From the NCBI GenBank assembly GCA_023229545.1, contig JALNZB010000001.1, forward strand, positions 1 through 64,000: DNA of 64,000 nucleotides, read 5' to 3'. A program made the position numbers and the translations under genes. The stretch comes from Sulfuritalea sp. Lineage in GTDB: Bacteria; Pseudomonadota; Gammaproteobacteria; Burkholderiales; Rhodocyclaceae. Position 1 is the first letter of the stretch. The number at the start of each line of letters is the position of its first letter. The notes under the pieces are model-generated. The model ran no database searches, was not told the origin of the DNA, and saw nothing but the letters and a program-made list of their open reading frames with translations. Positions 32,407 to 42,046 of this stretch are shown here, one piece after another.

Positions 32407-35010
32407 TCATCCGGCTTTCTTGGCCGCAGGCTTCTTTGCTGCGGGCTTGGCAGCGGGCTTCTTTGCCGCAGGTTTCTTCGCTGGAGCCTTCTTTACCGGC
32501 TTTGCCTCGGCGACTTTGGCAGCGGGCTTTGCCCCGGCTTTCGGCGTAGCTTTTGGATTCCTCGGTTCAAACTCGAAGCCGACCTTGCCGCTGGCCGGGT
32601 CGCGCACCAGATAGGCGGAAAACTTGCGCCGTGTCTTGTTGGAGATGAAGCCTTTGAGCAGGTCGGTCTTGCCGGTGGCCAGCAGCTTCTGCATGTCGCC
32701 GCGCGCGACTTCCTGTTGCAGGATCACCTTGCCGGAACGGAAGTCGCAGGTCTTGCCTGCGCCCACGGCCTTTTCGCAGACATAGGCCATGCCGTGTTCG
32801 AAGACGCGAGCGCCGCATTTCGGGCAGACGCCGAGCGTTTCCTGGGTTGAAAAATCCACCTCTTCGGCATCGGCATCGGCGTCCGACTGGCCGAAATCGA
32901 ACTCCGGCATGTGGTCGTCCTTGAGCTTGATCATCGCCGCGAAGGGGCGCCCCATCTTGCTGCGGAAGCCCTGCAGCGGACCGATGACGCGCTTGGTCAG
33001 CAACTCGTCCATTTCCTCCGGCTCCCACTGCCGGCTGGCGACGATCTTCCATAGGCTGTAGTCGCAGGACTTGCACTGGAACTTCTTGTAGTTTTCCTGG
33101 ATCACGCCGCCGCAGCGCGGGCAGGGCGTCTTCAGCGTCGAGAAGGCGGCTTCGGGCAGTTCGCCGGTCTTGATGCGCTCGACCATCTCCTGCGTCCTGT
33201 TCACGATGTGGCTCATGAACTCATTGCGGCCGAGGCGTCCGTGCTCCATTTCCCGGAGCTTGAATTCCCATTCGCCGGTCAGCTCGGGCGAGCGGATTTC
33301 GTCGACGCCGAGGTTCTCCAGCGCGAACAGCAGCGAGAAGGCCTTGGCCGTCGGTTGCAGTTCGCGGCCGTTGCGGTGCAGGTATTCCTCGGCCAGCAGG
33401 CCCTCGATGGTGGCGGCGCGCGTGGCCGGCGTGCCGAGGCCGCGCTCGGACATGGCCTCGCGCAGTTCCTCGTCCTCGATCAGCTTGCCGGCGCCTTCCA
33501 TGGCGGTCAGCAGCGTGGCTTCCGTGAAGCGCGGCGGCGGCTGCGTGGCCTTGGCCTTGACCTCGACATCCTTGGCCCAGATGCGTTCGTTCTTTTCCAG
33601 CGGCGGCAGGTTGAGGCTCTCGCCATTCTCTTCGCGCGCCTCTTGCGATTCCTTGCCGTAGACAGCCAGCCAGCCCGGCGTTACCAGCACCTTGCCTTCG
33701 GTCTTGAAGGCTTCCTGTTCGATGCGCGTGATGCGGGTGGTGATGTTGTACTCGGCCGACGGATAGAAGATGCCAAGGAAACGCTTGGTGACCAGGTCGT
33801 AGATCTTCTGTTCCGGCTCGGACAAATTCTTCGGCGCGGCTCCGGTGGGGATGATGGCGAAGTGGTCGCTCACCTTGGCGTTGTTGAAAATGCGCTTGTT
33901 CGGGTGCACCCATCCATTCTTGATGATGGCGCCGGCAAACGTCGCGTAAGGCGTGCCGGCCATCGCGGCCAGGGTTTCCTTGACCGTGGCGATATAGTCT
34001 TCGGGCAGGTGGCGGCTGTCGGTCCGCGGGTAAGTCAGTGCCTTGTGTTTTTCGTAGAGCGCCTGGGCGATGCCGAGGGTGTTCTTGGCGCTGAAGCCGA
34101 AGCGACCGTTGGCCTCGCGCTGCAAGCTGGTGAGGTCGTAGAGCATCGGGCAGGCTTCGGTCTTGGGCTTGCTTTCCTCTTCCACCGTACCGTGCTGACC
34201 GAGGCATTTCTTGCGCAGGCCATCGGCGCGTCCCTTGTCCCACAGGCGCTCGGCACGGGCATGTTCATCTTCAGCCTTCTTGAACTTCTCGTCGAACCAG
34301 CGGCCGCGATAGGTGCCGGCGAGGCACTGGAATTCGCCTTCGACCTCCCAGTAATCACGCGAGACGAAGGCGCGGATGCGGCTTTCGCGCTCGACCATGA
34401 TGGCCAAGGTCGGCGTCTGCACGCGCCCCACCGGCGTCTTGTAGAAGCCGCCTTCCTTGGAATTGAAGGCGGTCATGGCACGCGTGCCGTTGATGCCGAT
34501 CAGCCAGTCGGCCTCCGAGCGGCAGCGCGCGGCGTCGGCCAGCGGCAGCATTTCCTCGTCGGTGCGCAAATGGGCGAAGCCGTCGCGGATTGCGGTGGCG
34601 GTCATCGATTGCAGCCACAGGCGGCGGATGGGCTTCTGCTTGGCGCCCAGGGCATGCTGCGCGACGTAGCGGAAAATCAGTTCGCCCTCGCGTCCCGCGT
34701 CGCAGGCATTGACCAGGCCGGTGACATCCTTGCGCTTGATCAGCCGGGTCAGCAGGCGCAGGCGCTCATGAGTCCGGTCGATCGGGTTCAGCGTGAAATG
34801 CGGCGGGATCATCGGCAGATGGGCAAAGCTCCATTTGCCGCGCTTGACGTCGTATTCCTCCGGCACCGCCAGTTCCAGCAGATGGCCGATGGCCGAGGAC
34901 AACACGTAGTCGTCGCTCTCGAAGTAGTCGCCGGTCTTGGTGAAGCCGCCGAGTGCCTTGGCAATGTCCTGGGCGACGGAAGGTTTCTCGGCGATGATGA
35001 GCTGCTTCAT
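32407..35010 (-). CDS. topB: DNA topoisomerase III
   Basis: 867 residues. Toprim begins MKQLIIAEKPSVAQDIAKAL with DAGREGELI (about 104-112). The active-site Tyr is in ALTYPRTDSRHLP (about 326). Two zinc-finger-like clusters (CPRCGG...CKSC, CPKCGA...C) follow, with a Lys/Ala/Pro-rich tail of KKPAAK repeats that likely binds DNA non-specifically. It relaxes and decatenates DNA. The length fits the betaproteobacterial form. It stands next to the smg-dprA genes. Confidence 0.96.
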   Translation of the reverse strand: MKQLIIAEKPSVAQDIAKALGGFTKTGDYFESDDYVLSSAIGHLLELAVPEEYDVKRGKWSFAHLPMIPPHFTLNPIDRTHERLRLLTRLIKRKDVTGLVNACDAGREGELIFRYVAQHALGAKQKPIRRLWLQSMTATAIRDGFAHLRTDEEMLPLADAARCRSEADWLIGINGTRAMTAFNSKEGGFYKTPVGRVQTPTLAIMVERESRIRAFVSRDYWEVEGEFQCLAGTYRGRWFDEKFKKAEDEHARAERLWDKGRADGLRKKCLGQHGTVEEESKPKTEACPMLYDLTSLQREANGRFGFSAKNTLGIAQALYEKHKALTYPRTDSRHLPEDYIATVKETLAAMAGTPYATFAGAIIKNGWVHPNKRIFNNAKVSDHFAIIPTGAAPKNLSEPEQKIYDLVTKRFLGIFYPSAEYNITTRITRIEQEAFKTEGKVLVTPGWLAVYGKESQEAREENGESLNLPPLEKNERIWAKDVEVKAKATQPPPRFTEATLLTAMEGAGKLIEDEELREAMSERGLGTPATRAATIEGLLAEEYLHRNGRELQPTAKAFSLLFALENLGVDEIRSPELTGEWEFKLREMEHGRLGRNEFMSHIVNRTQEMVERIKTGELPEAAFSTLKTPCPRCGGVIQENYKKFQCKSCDYSLWKIVASRQWEPEEMDELLTKRVIGPLQGFRSKMGRPFAAMIKLKDDHMPEFDFGQSDADADAEEVDFSTQETLGVCPKCGARVFEHGMAYVCEKAVGAGKTCDFRSGKVILQQEVARGDMQKLLATGKTDLLKGFISNKTRRKFSAYLVRDPASGKVGFEFEPRNPKATPKAGAKPAAKVAEAKPVKKAPAKKPAAKKPAAKPAAKKPAAKKAG

Positions 35011-35143
35011 GGTGTGGGCTTTCCCCCCGGCCCTTTCCGCGAAAGAGAGTGACGGCGGCTCGCTATGTTCGAAATTGTGACAAAGTGGATCTGCGGCAGC
35101 GGCGCATCATAAGCGCGTCGCTCACAATTAGGCAAGCAGGGGC

Positions 35144-35632
35144 TTAATTCAGCAGGATACGCGTGATGTCGTCGCCGACGCCAAAATCCTCGTCGTCACT
35201 ATCCTCGGCAAGCAGTTCCTCAAGGATCAGGGCGTCGACTTCGTGGCGATAACGCCAGATCACCGCCAGCACGATCACCTTCAGCCGGTCAAGGCTGACT
35301 TCCGCATCCGGCAGAGCCAGGGCGCGCTCGATGATGGCTTCGCGCAGAGGAGCATCGGCGGCACCCTGTTGTTCAAGAAAGGCGATGAAGCCGCGACACA
35401 CGGCGGGCAGTCTTGCCTTTTCGCCCTCGTCGTAAATCCTCACGGAACCGGCGAGTGCCGGGCTACGGCAACGCCCGCTCTCTTCTCCGGCGAGACCATT
35501 GAGCCACGACAGCGCCGCGCTGATGTCGTCGGTTTCGAATCCCGCCGCCGAAAGTTTTCTGGCCAGTACGGCAGGTTCCGGGCAGGCATCGGGCAGGTAG
35601 TTCTCGAACAGGTAAACCAGAATATCGATCAT
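35144..35632 (-). CDS. smg: Smg/DUF494 family protein
   Basis: 162 residues. It matches Smg: MIDILVYLFENYLPDACPEP at the start and VIWRYRHEVDALILEELL near the end. The function is not established, but the gene sits after dprA in many beta- and gammaproteobacteria, as here with a five-base gap. Confidence 0.92.
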   Translation of the reverse strand: MIDILVYLFENYLPDACPEPAVLARKLSAAGFETDDISAALSWLNGLAGEESGRCRSPALAGSVRIYDEGEKARLPAVCRGFIAFLEQQGAADAPLREAIIERALALPDAEVSLDRLKVIVLAVIWRYRHEVDALILEELLAEDSDDEDFGVGDDITRILLN

Positions 35633-35637
35633 GAATA

Positions 35638-36735
35638 TCAGTGAAGTCTTTGGTAGAGGCCGCCGGGTAACTGGGCAACACGACCGGCAAGTTCCAGAGG
35701 CAACAGCATGGCAAGAAGCTCGGCGGGCGTCAAGCCGCAGCGCTCAGAAAGTGTGTCGAGAACGCAGGGAGCATCGCCCAGAAAAGCGAGCACTCGCTCT
35801 TCGCCGTCGTTTCGTGGCGCGGAGTTTTGGGTCGTGGCAACGGTTGTGGCTGGGGACGATTCCCAGCGCAATTCCTCGAGGATGTCCTGCGCCGATTCGA
35901 CCAGCTTGGCTCCCTGTCGAATCAGTTGATGGCAGCCGCGCGACAGCGGCGAGTGGATCGAGCCGGGAATCGCGAACACCTCGCGCCCGCTTTCGGCGGC
36001 CAGCCGCGCCGTGATCAGCGAGCCGCTGCGCAGGGCCGCCTCGACTACCAGGCAGCCCAGGCCAAGACCGGCGATGATGCGGTTGCGGCGCGGAAAGTTG
36101 CCCGCCAAGGGCGGCGTGCCGAGCGGGAATTCGCTAAGGACGACGCCCTTCTCGGCGATGGCGCGGGCCAAGGCCTCGTTGCGCGCCGGATAGAGGCGGT
36201 CTGCGCCAGTGCCAATCACGGCTACCGTGCCCGCAGTCGTCGCCAGCGCACCGCGATGAGCGGCGGCATCGATGCCCAGCGCCAGGCCGCTGACGATGGC
36301 CAGCTCGGCGTCGCCCAGAGCCTGCGCAAAGGCCTCGGCGTCGCGCAGGCCCTGGGCGGTGGCGTTCCTGCTGCCAACCACCGCCAGCATCGGGCGCTGG
36401 AGCATGGCGACGTTACCCTTGGCGTAGAGCAGCACGGGCGGATCGTCCGAAGTCAGCAGGCTTTGCGGATAGTCGGCGTCGGCCAGCGTCAGCAGGTGGT
36501 TGCCGGGCTGGTCCGCCCAGTCGAGCGCCGCGTCGATCTCGGCGTCGCATTCATGGTTCGGCAGACGTTCGGCCAGAGCCGGATCGACGACTGCGGAGAG
36601 TGCGCGCGGACTCGCCTCGAAAATCGCCTGGGGTAGCCCGAAGGCCTTGAGCAGCACGCGCCGGGTTTCGCCGCCGACGCCGGGGGTCAGCGTGAGACGG
36701 AGCCAATAGGCGAGTTCTTGGCGCTCCGTCGCCAT
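35638..36735 (-). CDS. dprA: DNA processing protein DprA
   Basis: 365 residues. The Rossmann domain shows VVGSRNATAQGLRDAEAFAQAL (by position 115-136), GLALGIDAAAHRGAL and RNRIIAGLGLGCLVVEA, with a C-terminal winged helix from about residue 310. DprA loads RecA onto incoming single-stranded DNA in natural transformation. It follows the LysM-protein gene and is usual in this position; its presence is relevant to the uptake-signal idea for the dispersed repeat. Confidence 0.95.
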   Translation of the reverse strand: MATERQELAYWLRLTLTPGVGGETRRVLLKAFGLPQAIFEASPRALSAVVDPALAERLPNHECDAEIDAALDWADQPGNHLLTLADADYPQSLLTSDDPPVLLYAKGNVAMLQRPMLAVVGSRNATAQGLRDAEAFAQALGDAELAIVSGLALGIDAAAHRGALATTAGTVAVIGTGADRLYPARNEALARAIAEKGVVLSEFPLGTPPLAGNFPRRNRIIAGLGLGCLVVEAALRSGSLITARLAAESGREVFAIPGSIHSPLSRGCHQLIRQGAKLVESAQDILEELRWESSPATTVATTQNSAPRNDGEERVLAFLGDAPCVLDTLSERCGLTPAELLAMLLPLELAGRVAQLPGGLYQRLH

Positions 36736-36740
36736 GCGTC

Positions 36741-37757
36741 TTAGGGCGTGCGGACGGTGTCGCCGACGACCACTGGATGGGTCGCGTTCATTACCAGGGC
36801 GTAGGAGACGCGGTCGAACACGCGAAACACGAAAATCAGCCCGTTGCGGGCGTCAGGAAGCTTGTAGTCGGTCCGTTCGCCCTGATAGCGATTGCTCACC
36901 TCGGCACCCGCCAGGTCGACGGCAAGCACGTGACCCAGTTCCAGCCCGTCGGCCTTGCCGCGATTGAGTGTGATTACGAATTGCGGACCGCCGAAGTTTA
37001 CCCCGCTGTAAATGCCCAGCACCTTGGCCTGGATCATCTTCCCCGGTGCACGCGGAATGTAATTCGGCACATCCTGCCGCGGCGCGGCCAGCAGGCGGTC
37101 GTCACGAACTATCTCCTGTTTTGAGGTGAGTATCAGAAAACTCGATGGCACGCCCTCTCTCGTCAGGCGCGCGGTGCCGAGAAACACCGCTTCGTGGCCG
37201 AGCGTTTCCTTGGTGTCGGGGTCGAGCAGGGGTGTGCCGGGCCGGAATATCTGCCATATCTTGTGGCGTTCCTTGACCTCGGTGGTATAGATGGTGTCGC
37301 CGGCGCCGACTATGACGCGGTCGTTTTCCAGCGCCACCACGCGCGGCGCGGCATCCAGCCCCTTGGCGTCGAGCACCCGCGGTTCGCTGAGGAAAGGCTC
37401 GATCTCCTGCGGCGGGATGGAGGGGATGCCCTTCTTCAGCGGCTCGATGTACTCGCGCCGCGGCTCGGTAAATGTCACCAGCTTGAGGCGCGGCTGGTTG
37501 CCGCTCCTGTCGAGCACAATGACCTGGCCGGGGTAGATGCGCTGCGGGTTCTTGATCTCTTCCGCGTTCAGCTTCCACAACTCGCCCCAGCGGTAGGGGT
37601 TCTTGAGAAATTTGGCGGCGATGCCCCACAGGGTGTCGCCCGACGTGACGATATGCCGGTCGGGCGCGCCGTCGGCCAGTTCCAGCGGGTTTGCCCCCTG
37701 CGCGACGGCAAGCGTGGTTGAAATGCTGATGAGCAGCGCGGATATAATGCGACGCAT
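36741..37757 (-). CDS. Exported LysM-domain protein
   Basis: 338 residues from the ATG with AGGAG upstream. The signal peptide ends near LAVAQG. A LysM domain (HIVTSGDTLWGIAAKFLKNPYRW, by position about 34-56, to YPGQVIVL) binds peptidoglycan. The rest is beta-rich with no enzyme motif (VIVGAGDTIYTTE, DRVSYALVMNATHPVVVGD). Such proteins stand beside dprA in many betaproteobacteria. It is divergent from def. Confidence 0.9.
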   Translation of the reverse strand: MRRIISALLISISTTLAVAQGANPLELADGAPDRHIVTSGDTLWGIAAKFLKNPYRWGELWKLNAEEIKNPQRIYPGQVIVLDRSGNQPRLKLVTFTEPRREYIEPLKKGIPSIPPQEIEPFLSEPRVLDAKGLDAAPRVVALENDRVIVGAGDTIYTTEVKERHKIWQIFRPGTPLLDPDTKETLGHEAVFLGTARLTREGVPSSFLILTSKQEIVRDDRLLAAPRQDVPNYIPRAPGKMIQAKVLGIYSGVNFGGPQFVITLNRGKADGLELGHVLAVDLAGAEVSNRYQGERTDYKLPDARNGLIFVFRVFDRVSYALVMNATHPVVVGDTVRTP

Positions 37758-37863
37758 GGCGTGATCTCCTGGCCGAGTGTCTGTGAGGGTGGCGAACCAT
37801 CCGGGTACCTGCCCGATTCTGCCCGACAATTCCCCCGGCATCAATTCTTTCAAGAGCGGTTTC

Positions 37864-38367
37864 ATGGCCCTATTGCCGATTTTGCGTTACCCCGACCCCA
37901 AGCTGCACTGCCGCGCCGCGCCCATCATCGAGGTGGATGCGAATATCCGCCGGCTTGCCGCCGACATGGCCGAAACCATGTATGCCGCGCCCGGCATCGG
38001 CCTCGCCGCACCGCAGGTGGACAAACTGCTGCGCCTGATCGTGATCGATATCTCCGAAGACAAATCGCAACTGCAAGTTTTCATCAACCCCGAACTGCTG
38101 GAAAAATCCGGCGAATGCGAGGGCGAGGAAGGCTGCCTGTCGGTGCCCGGCATCTACGAAATGGTGAAACGCGCCAGCCATGTCAGGGTGCGCGCCCTCG
38201 GGCTGGATGGCCAGCCATTCGAGCTGGAGGCCGACGACCTGCTCGCGGTGTGCCTCCAGCACGAAATGGATCATCTGGAAGGCAAGGTCTTCGTCGAATA
38301 TCTCTCGCGCCTCAAGCAGATGCGCATCAGAAGCAAATTGCTCAAGCAGGCGCGGGAAACCTTTTAG
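37864..38367 (+). CDS. def: Peptide deformylase
   Basis: 167 residues from MALLPILRYPD. The three motifs are present: GIGLAAPQV (about 45-53), EGCLSVPG (about 89-96, with the metal Cys) and QHEMDHLEGKVFVEYL (about 131-146, with the two metal His). It removes the formyl group from new proteins. It is directly followed by fmt and they form one operon. Confidence 0.97.
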   Translation: MALLPILRYPDPKLHCRAAPIIEVDANIRRLAADMAETMYAAPGIGLAAPQVDKLLRLIVIDISEDKSQLQVFINPELLEKSGECEGEEGCLSVPGIYEMVKRASHVRVRALGLDGQPFELEADDLLAVCLQHEMDHLEGKVFVEYLSRLKQMRIRSKLLKQARETF

Positions 38368-39285
38368 ATGAAGATAATTTTTGCCGGTACGCCCGACTTT
38401 GCAGCGCGGGCGCTCGAAGCGCTGCTTGCCGCCGGGCACGAGGTCGTGCTGGTGTTGACCCAGCCCGACCGTCCCGCCGGTCGTGGCATGGTCTTGCAGG
38501 CTTCCGCCGTCAAGAACGTGGCCGTGGCCCACGGTATCCCGGTGTTTCAGCCGGAGCGCCTCAAGGACCCGGCGACGCATGAGCCGATCCGCGCCGCCTG
38601 TACCGATGGTGGTGCCGAGCTGATGGTAGTGGCCGCCTACGGCCTGATCCTGCCGCAGGCCGTGCTCGACCTGCCGCGCCGGGGCTGCATCAACATTCAC
38701 GCCTCGCTGCTGCCGCGCTGGCGCGGTGCGGCGCCGATTCATCGCGCCATCGAGGCGGGCGATGCGCAAACCGGCATCACCATAATGAAAATGGAAGCCG
38801 GGCTGGATACCGGCCCGATACTGCTGGCCGAGGCGATCGCCATCGAGGAGCAGGACACCACCGGCAGTCTGCATGACCGCCTCGCCAGGCAGGGCGGCAG
38901 GCTCGTGGTCGATGCGCTGGCGGGTTTCGATCAACTGGTCGCCGTGGCGCAGCCCGAGGCCGGTGTGACTTATGCCAGCAAGATCGACAAGGCCGAAGCG
39001 AGGCTGGACTGGAATCAGCCGGCCACGGTTCTGGCGCGCCGCGTACGCGCCTTCAATCCATTTCCCGGCGCGCTGGTGATGCTGGCCGGCGAGCCGGTCA
39101 AGGCCTGGCGTGGCGACGTGGTTGCTGGCAGCGGTCGGCCCGGTCAGGTGCTGGCGGCCGATGCTTCCGGCATCGTGGTGGTCTGTGGCGAAGCCGCGCT
39201 ACGTCTCACCGAACTGCAAAAACCCGGCGGTCGCCGTGTCACCAGCGCCGACTTTCTGCACGGTACGGCCTTGCGGCCCGATTGA
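38368..39285 (+). CDS. fmt: Methionyl-tRNA formyltransferase
   Basis: 305 residues. It begins MKIIFAGTPDFAARALEALL and has the catalytic block INIHASLLPRWRGAAPIHRAIEAG, by position about 108-131, with Asn, His and a later Asp (GLDTGPI). The C-terminal domain ends GGRRVTSADFLHGTAL, where VTSADFL comes from a repeat-like copy. It starts one base after the def stop. The usual next gene rsmB is about 10 kb away. Confidence 0.96.
   Translation: MKIIFAGTPDFAARALEALLAAGHEVVLVLTQPDRPAGRGMVLQASAVKNVAVAHGIPVFQPERLKDPATHEPIRAACTDGGAELMVVAAYGLILPQAVLDLPRRGCINIHASLLPRWRGAAPIHRAIEAGDAQTGITIMKMEAGLDTGPILLAEAIAIEEQDTTGSLHDRLARQGGRLVVDALAGFDQLVAVAQPEAGVTYASKIDKAEARLDWNQPATVLARRVRAFNPFPGALVMLAGEPVKAWRGDVVAGSGRPGQVLAADASGIVVVCGEAALRLTELQKPGGRRVTSADFLHGTALRPD
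39232..39255 (+). repeat. Dispersed repeat-like copy at the end of fmt
   Basis: CGCCGTGTCACCAGCGCCGA then CTTT. It is read as RRVTSADFL. Relatives have a similar (M/V)SAADFL here, so chance or convergence is possible at this site. Confidence 0.5.
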
Positions 39286-39315
39286 CAGGCTTCCGCGCGC
39301 AGCGTGTCGACCACC

Positions 39316-42027
39316 ATGAAGACTGACAGACAGGGCCGATTCCGTTGGCTGGGCTGGCTGCTGTTGCTGGCCGTTGGCGCGGCGTCCGCCGTCGAGATCA
39401 GGAACGTCGCGGCCTATCAGCAGGCGGATCGCCTAGTCGTCAGCTACGACCTGGAAGACGACAGTCCTGTCGCTGCGACCGCCTGCGACAACGCGCCACA
39501 TCCCGAACGCTGCAAGGAATTGCTGGGCACTTCAGTGGCGGCGCTGTTTGCCATCAATGGCCACCTGTATCCGCACGACTCGCTGCATCCCGAAGGCGAC
39601 ATCGGTCGCAAAGTGGCGCCGGGCAAGGGCCGGCGCTTTTCGTGGAACATTCTCCAGAATTTTCCCCAGGGTATTGCCGCCGAGATTCTGGTCAGCGTCA
39701 TGCCCAGCCCGAAGCGACTGAGCGAGAGCGATGTCGTGTCACTGAGCGATCAGCAAGCCGAGATATTCCGCAGAATCGACAGTGAGCAAATCAAGGTCGC
39801 CGAGAGCAACCGCAGCATGGTTTTTGGCGAGCGGGCAAGGAGTCTGGCGGCAACCATCGACAAGTCCATCAAGTCCTCGTATGCCCTGGAGCCGGACGAA
39901 GCGCATCTGGAAAAATCCCGCTATTACTGCGCGCGATTTTCTGCCGGCAATGTCGCCAAAGACCAACTGGCGGCGCTTTGGGAGAAAAAGAAGAACGAGC
40001 CGCCACCGGTCATCGACGAGGCGCACGAGAAATACTTCAGTTGCCTGTTGAACTCGCTCGATCCGCACAGCGATTACCTGACGCCGGAAGCCTACCGGGA
40101 ACTTCAACTGGCGACGAAGGGCACCTTCGCTGGTTTGGGCATTGAGCTTTCGCTGAAGAACGGTGCGCCGACTGTCGTCAGTCCGATTGAAGACACTCCG
40201 GCGTTTCACGCCGGAATCCTGGCCGGCGACCGGATTATCGAAATCGACGGCAAGTCCACCAGGGACATGACGCTCATCGACGCGGTCAAGCTGATGCGGG
40301 GACAGAAGGGAACCCGCATCACGCTCACCCTCCAGCGCGAAGGACAGGCCGCGCCGCTGCGGGTGGCGCTGGTGCGCGATGTCATCATGGTGCGCAGCGT
40401 GCGGTCGCGGCCACTCGCCGATGGCTACGGCTATATTCGCATTGCCCAGTTCCAGGAACGAACGGCGGATGACGTTGGCACGGCCCTCGAATCGCTCAGG
40501 GCGGCCAGCGGCGGCGGCCTGAAAGGTCTGGTGCTCGACTTGCGCAACGATCCGGGCGGCCTGCTCAACTCGGCCGTCGCCGTCGCCAGCCGCTTCATCG
40601 ATTCGGGGCTGATCGTTTCGGTGCGGGGCCGCGAAAGGAGCAGCAACCACCAGTATCCGGCGTTGCGGGTCGCCAAGGAAGCGGTCTACCCGATCGCGGT
40701 GCTGATCAACGGCGGCAGCGCCAGCGCCTCCGAGATCGTCGCTGGCGCCCTGCAGGATCACCGGAGGGCGGTCATTGTCGGCGCCCGCAGCTTCGGCAAG
40801 GGCTCGGTGCAGACCGTTCTACCCATCGATCAGGGCGCCATCAAGCTGACGACCGCCATCTACTACACGCCCAACGGAAAATCGTTGCAGCAGATCGGCA
40901 TCGTCCCGGATATTCAACTCGATCAGGATGCGTCCATCGATGAGGGCAGCATTGCCTTTGCGCAGCGCCTTCTGCGCGAAGCAGCCGACACCCCGGACAT
41001 CGCCGCGCGCAAGGATGTCATCGAGCGGCTGAAAATCGACGAGTTCTTTGCCCTCCACAAGAATGCCGTGCGCGCCAAAGTTGCCGTCGCTGCGCCGTCT
41101 TCCCTAGCCAGCCAGACCCCGGCCATGTCCGCAGCCCGTCCCGTCGCAGCGTCGGGCGATCGTGTCGCCGACCGGCCCGACGAACACCGCGTTGCCCTGG
41201 TGATCGGCAACAGCGCATATCCGTCGGCGCCGCTGAAGAACCCGGCCAATGATGCCCGCGCCATAGCGGCGAAATTCAAGTCTCTGGGTTTTGATGTCAT
41301 CACCCGCGAGAACGTCAAGCAGAAGGACATGACCCGGGCCATCACGCAGTTCGGCGAGAAGCTGGCGAAGAGCGGCACCGTCGGCATTTTCTACTACGCC
41401 GGGCACGGTATGCAGGTCAGGGGCAAGAACTACCTGATCCCGGTCGATGCACAGATATCCTCCGAAGCCTCGGTGCGCAGCGAAGCGGTGGACGTCGATT
41501 CGCTGCTCGAACAACTGGCCACCAGCGCACTGGGCATCGTGATCCTCGACGCCTGCCGCAACAACCCCTTCGAGCGGCGCTTCCGTGGTTCCGCCGGCGG
41601 CCTGGCGCAGATGGACGCGCCGAAAGGTACGCTGATCGCCTACGCCACCGCGCCCGGCAAGGTGGCCTCCGACGGCGATGGCCGCAACGGCCTCTACACC
41701 CAGGAATTTCTCAAAATGCTGGATGAACCGGGACTGAAAGTCGAAGATGTTTTCAAGCGGGTGCGGCGCCAGGTGGCCGACGCCACCGCCGACCAGCAGG
41801 TGCCATGGGAATCCTCGTCCCTGACGGGCGATTTCTATTTTGTCCGAACGGTTCAGGCCGTGCCGGAGAGCAGGGCGCATGACGCTGAATTGCTGTTTTG
41901 GCAGAGCATCCGCGACAGCCGGGACAGCGCCGACTTCAGCGCCTATCTGAACAAATATCCCAATGGGCAATTTTCCGCCATCGCCCGTAACCGCCTGAAA
42001 TCCCTGGCGGGCAAACGGCAGCGATAG
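39316..42027 (+). CDS. S41 C-terminal-processing protease fused to a caspase domain
   Basis: 903 residues from the first ATG; a GTG four codons earlier is possible. A signal peptide (LGWLLLLAVGAASA) leads a beta-rich domain, a PDZ domain (about 262-350, GIELSLKNGAPTVVSPI) and an S41 domain with Ser in NGGSASASEIV (about 468) and Lys in RSFGKGSVQTVLP (about 494). A caspase domain follows from about 624 (HRVALVIGNSAYPS), with His in YYAGHGMQV (about 695) and Cys in LDACRNNPF (about 746). Two catalytic protease centres are therefore in one exported chain, an unusual fusion. The adjacent radical SAM gene is 19 bases downstream. Confidence 0.9.
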   Translation: MKTDRQGRFRWLGWLLLLAVGAASAVEIRNVAAYQQADRLVVSYDLEDDSPVAATACDNAPHPERCKELLGTSVAALFAINGHLYPHDSLHPEGDIGRKVAPGKGRRFSWNILQNFPQGIAAEILVSVMPSPKRLSESDVVSLSDQQAEIFRRIDSEQIKVAESNRSMVFGERARSLAATIDKSIKSSYALEPDEAHLEKSRYYCARFSAGNVAKDQLAALWEKKKNEPPPVIDEAHEKYFSCLLNSLDPHSDYLTPEAYRELQLATKGTFAGLGIELSLKNGAPTVVSPIEDTPAFHAGILAGDRIIEIDGKSTRDMTLIDAVKLMRGQKGTRITLTLQREGQAAPLRVALVRDVIMVRSVRSRPLADGYGYIRIAQFQERTADDVGTALESLRAASGGGLKGLVLDLRNDPGGLLNSAVAVASRFIDSGLIVSVRGRERSSNHQYPALRVAKEAVYPIAVLINGGSASASEIVAGALQDHRRAVIVGARSFGKGSVQTVLPIDQGAIKLTTAIYYTPNGKSLQQIGIVPDIQLDQDASIDEGSIAFAQRLLREAADTPDIAARKDVIERLKIDEFFALHKNAVRAKVAVAAPSSLASQTPAMSAARPVAASGDRVADRPDEHRVALVIGNSAYPSAPLKNPANDARAIAAKFKSLGFDVITRENVKQKDMTRAITQFGEKLAKSGTVGIFYYAGHGMQVRGKNYLIPVDAQISSEASVRSEAVDVDSLLEQLATSALGIVILDACRNNPFERRFRGSAGGLAQMDAPKGTLIAYATAPGKVASDGDGRNGLYTQEFLKMLDEPGLKVEDVFKRVRRQVADATADQQVPWESSSLTGDFYFVRTVQAVPESRAHDAELLFWQSIRDSRDSADFSAYLNKYPNGQFSAIARNRLKSLAGKRQR

Positions 42028-42046
42028 AAAGCAGCAAGAGCATCCT

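Noticed and set aside
41929..41942. Partial core match of the dispersed repeat near the end of the S41-caspase gene
   Set aside because: Only about 13 bases (CAGCGCCGACTTC) match and the flanks differ, so chance is possible.
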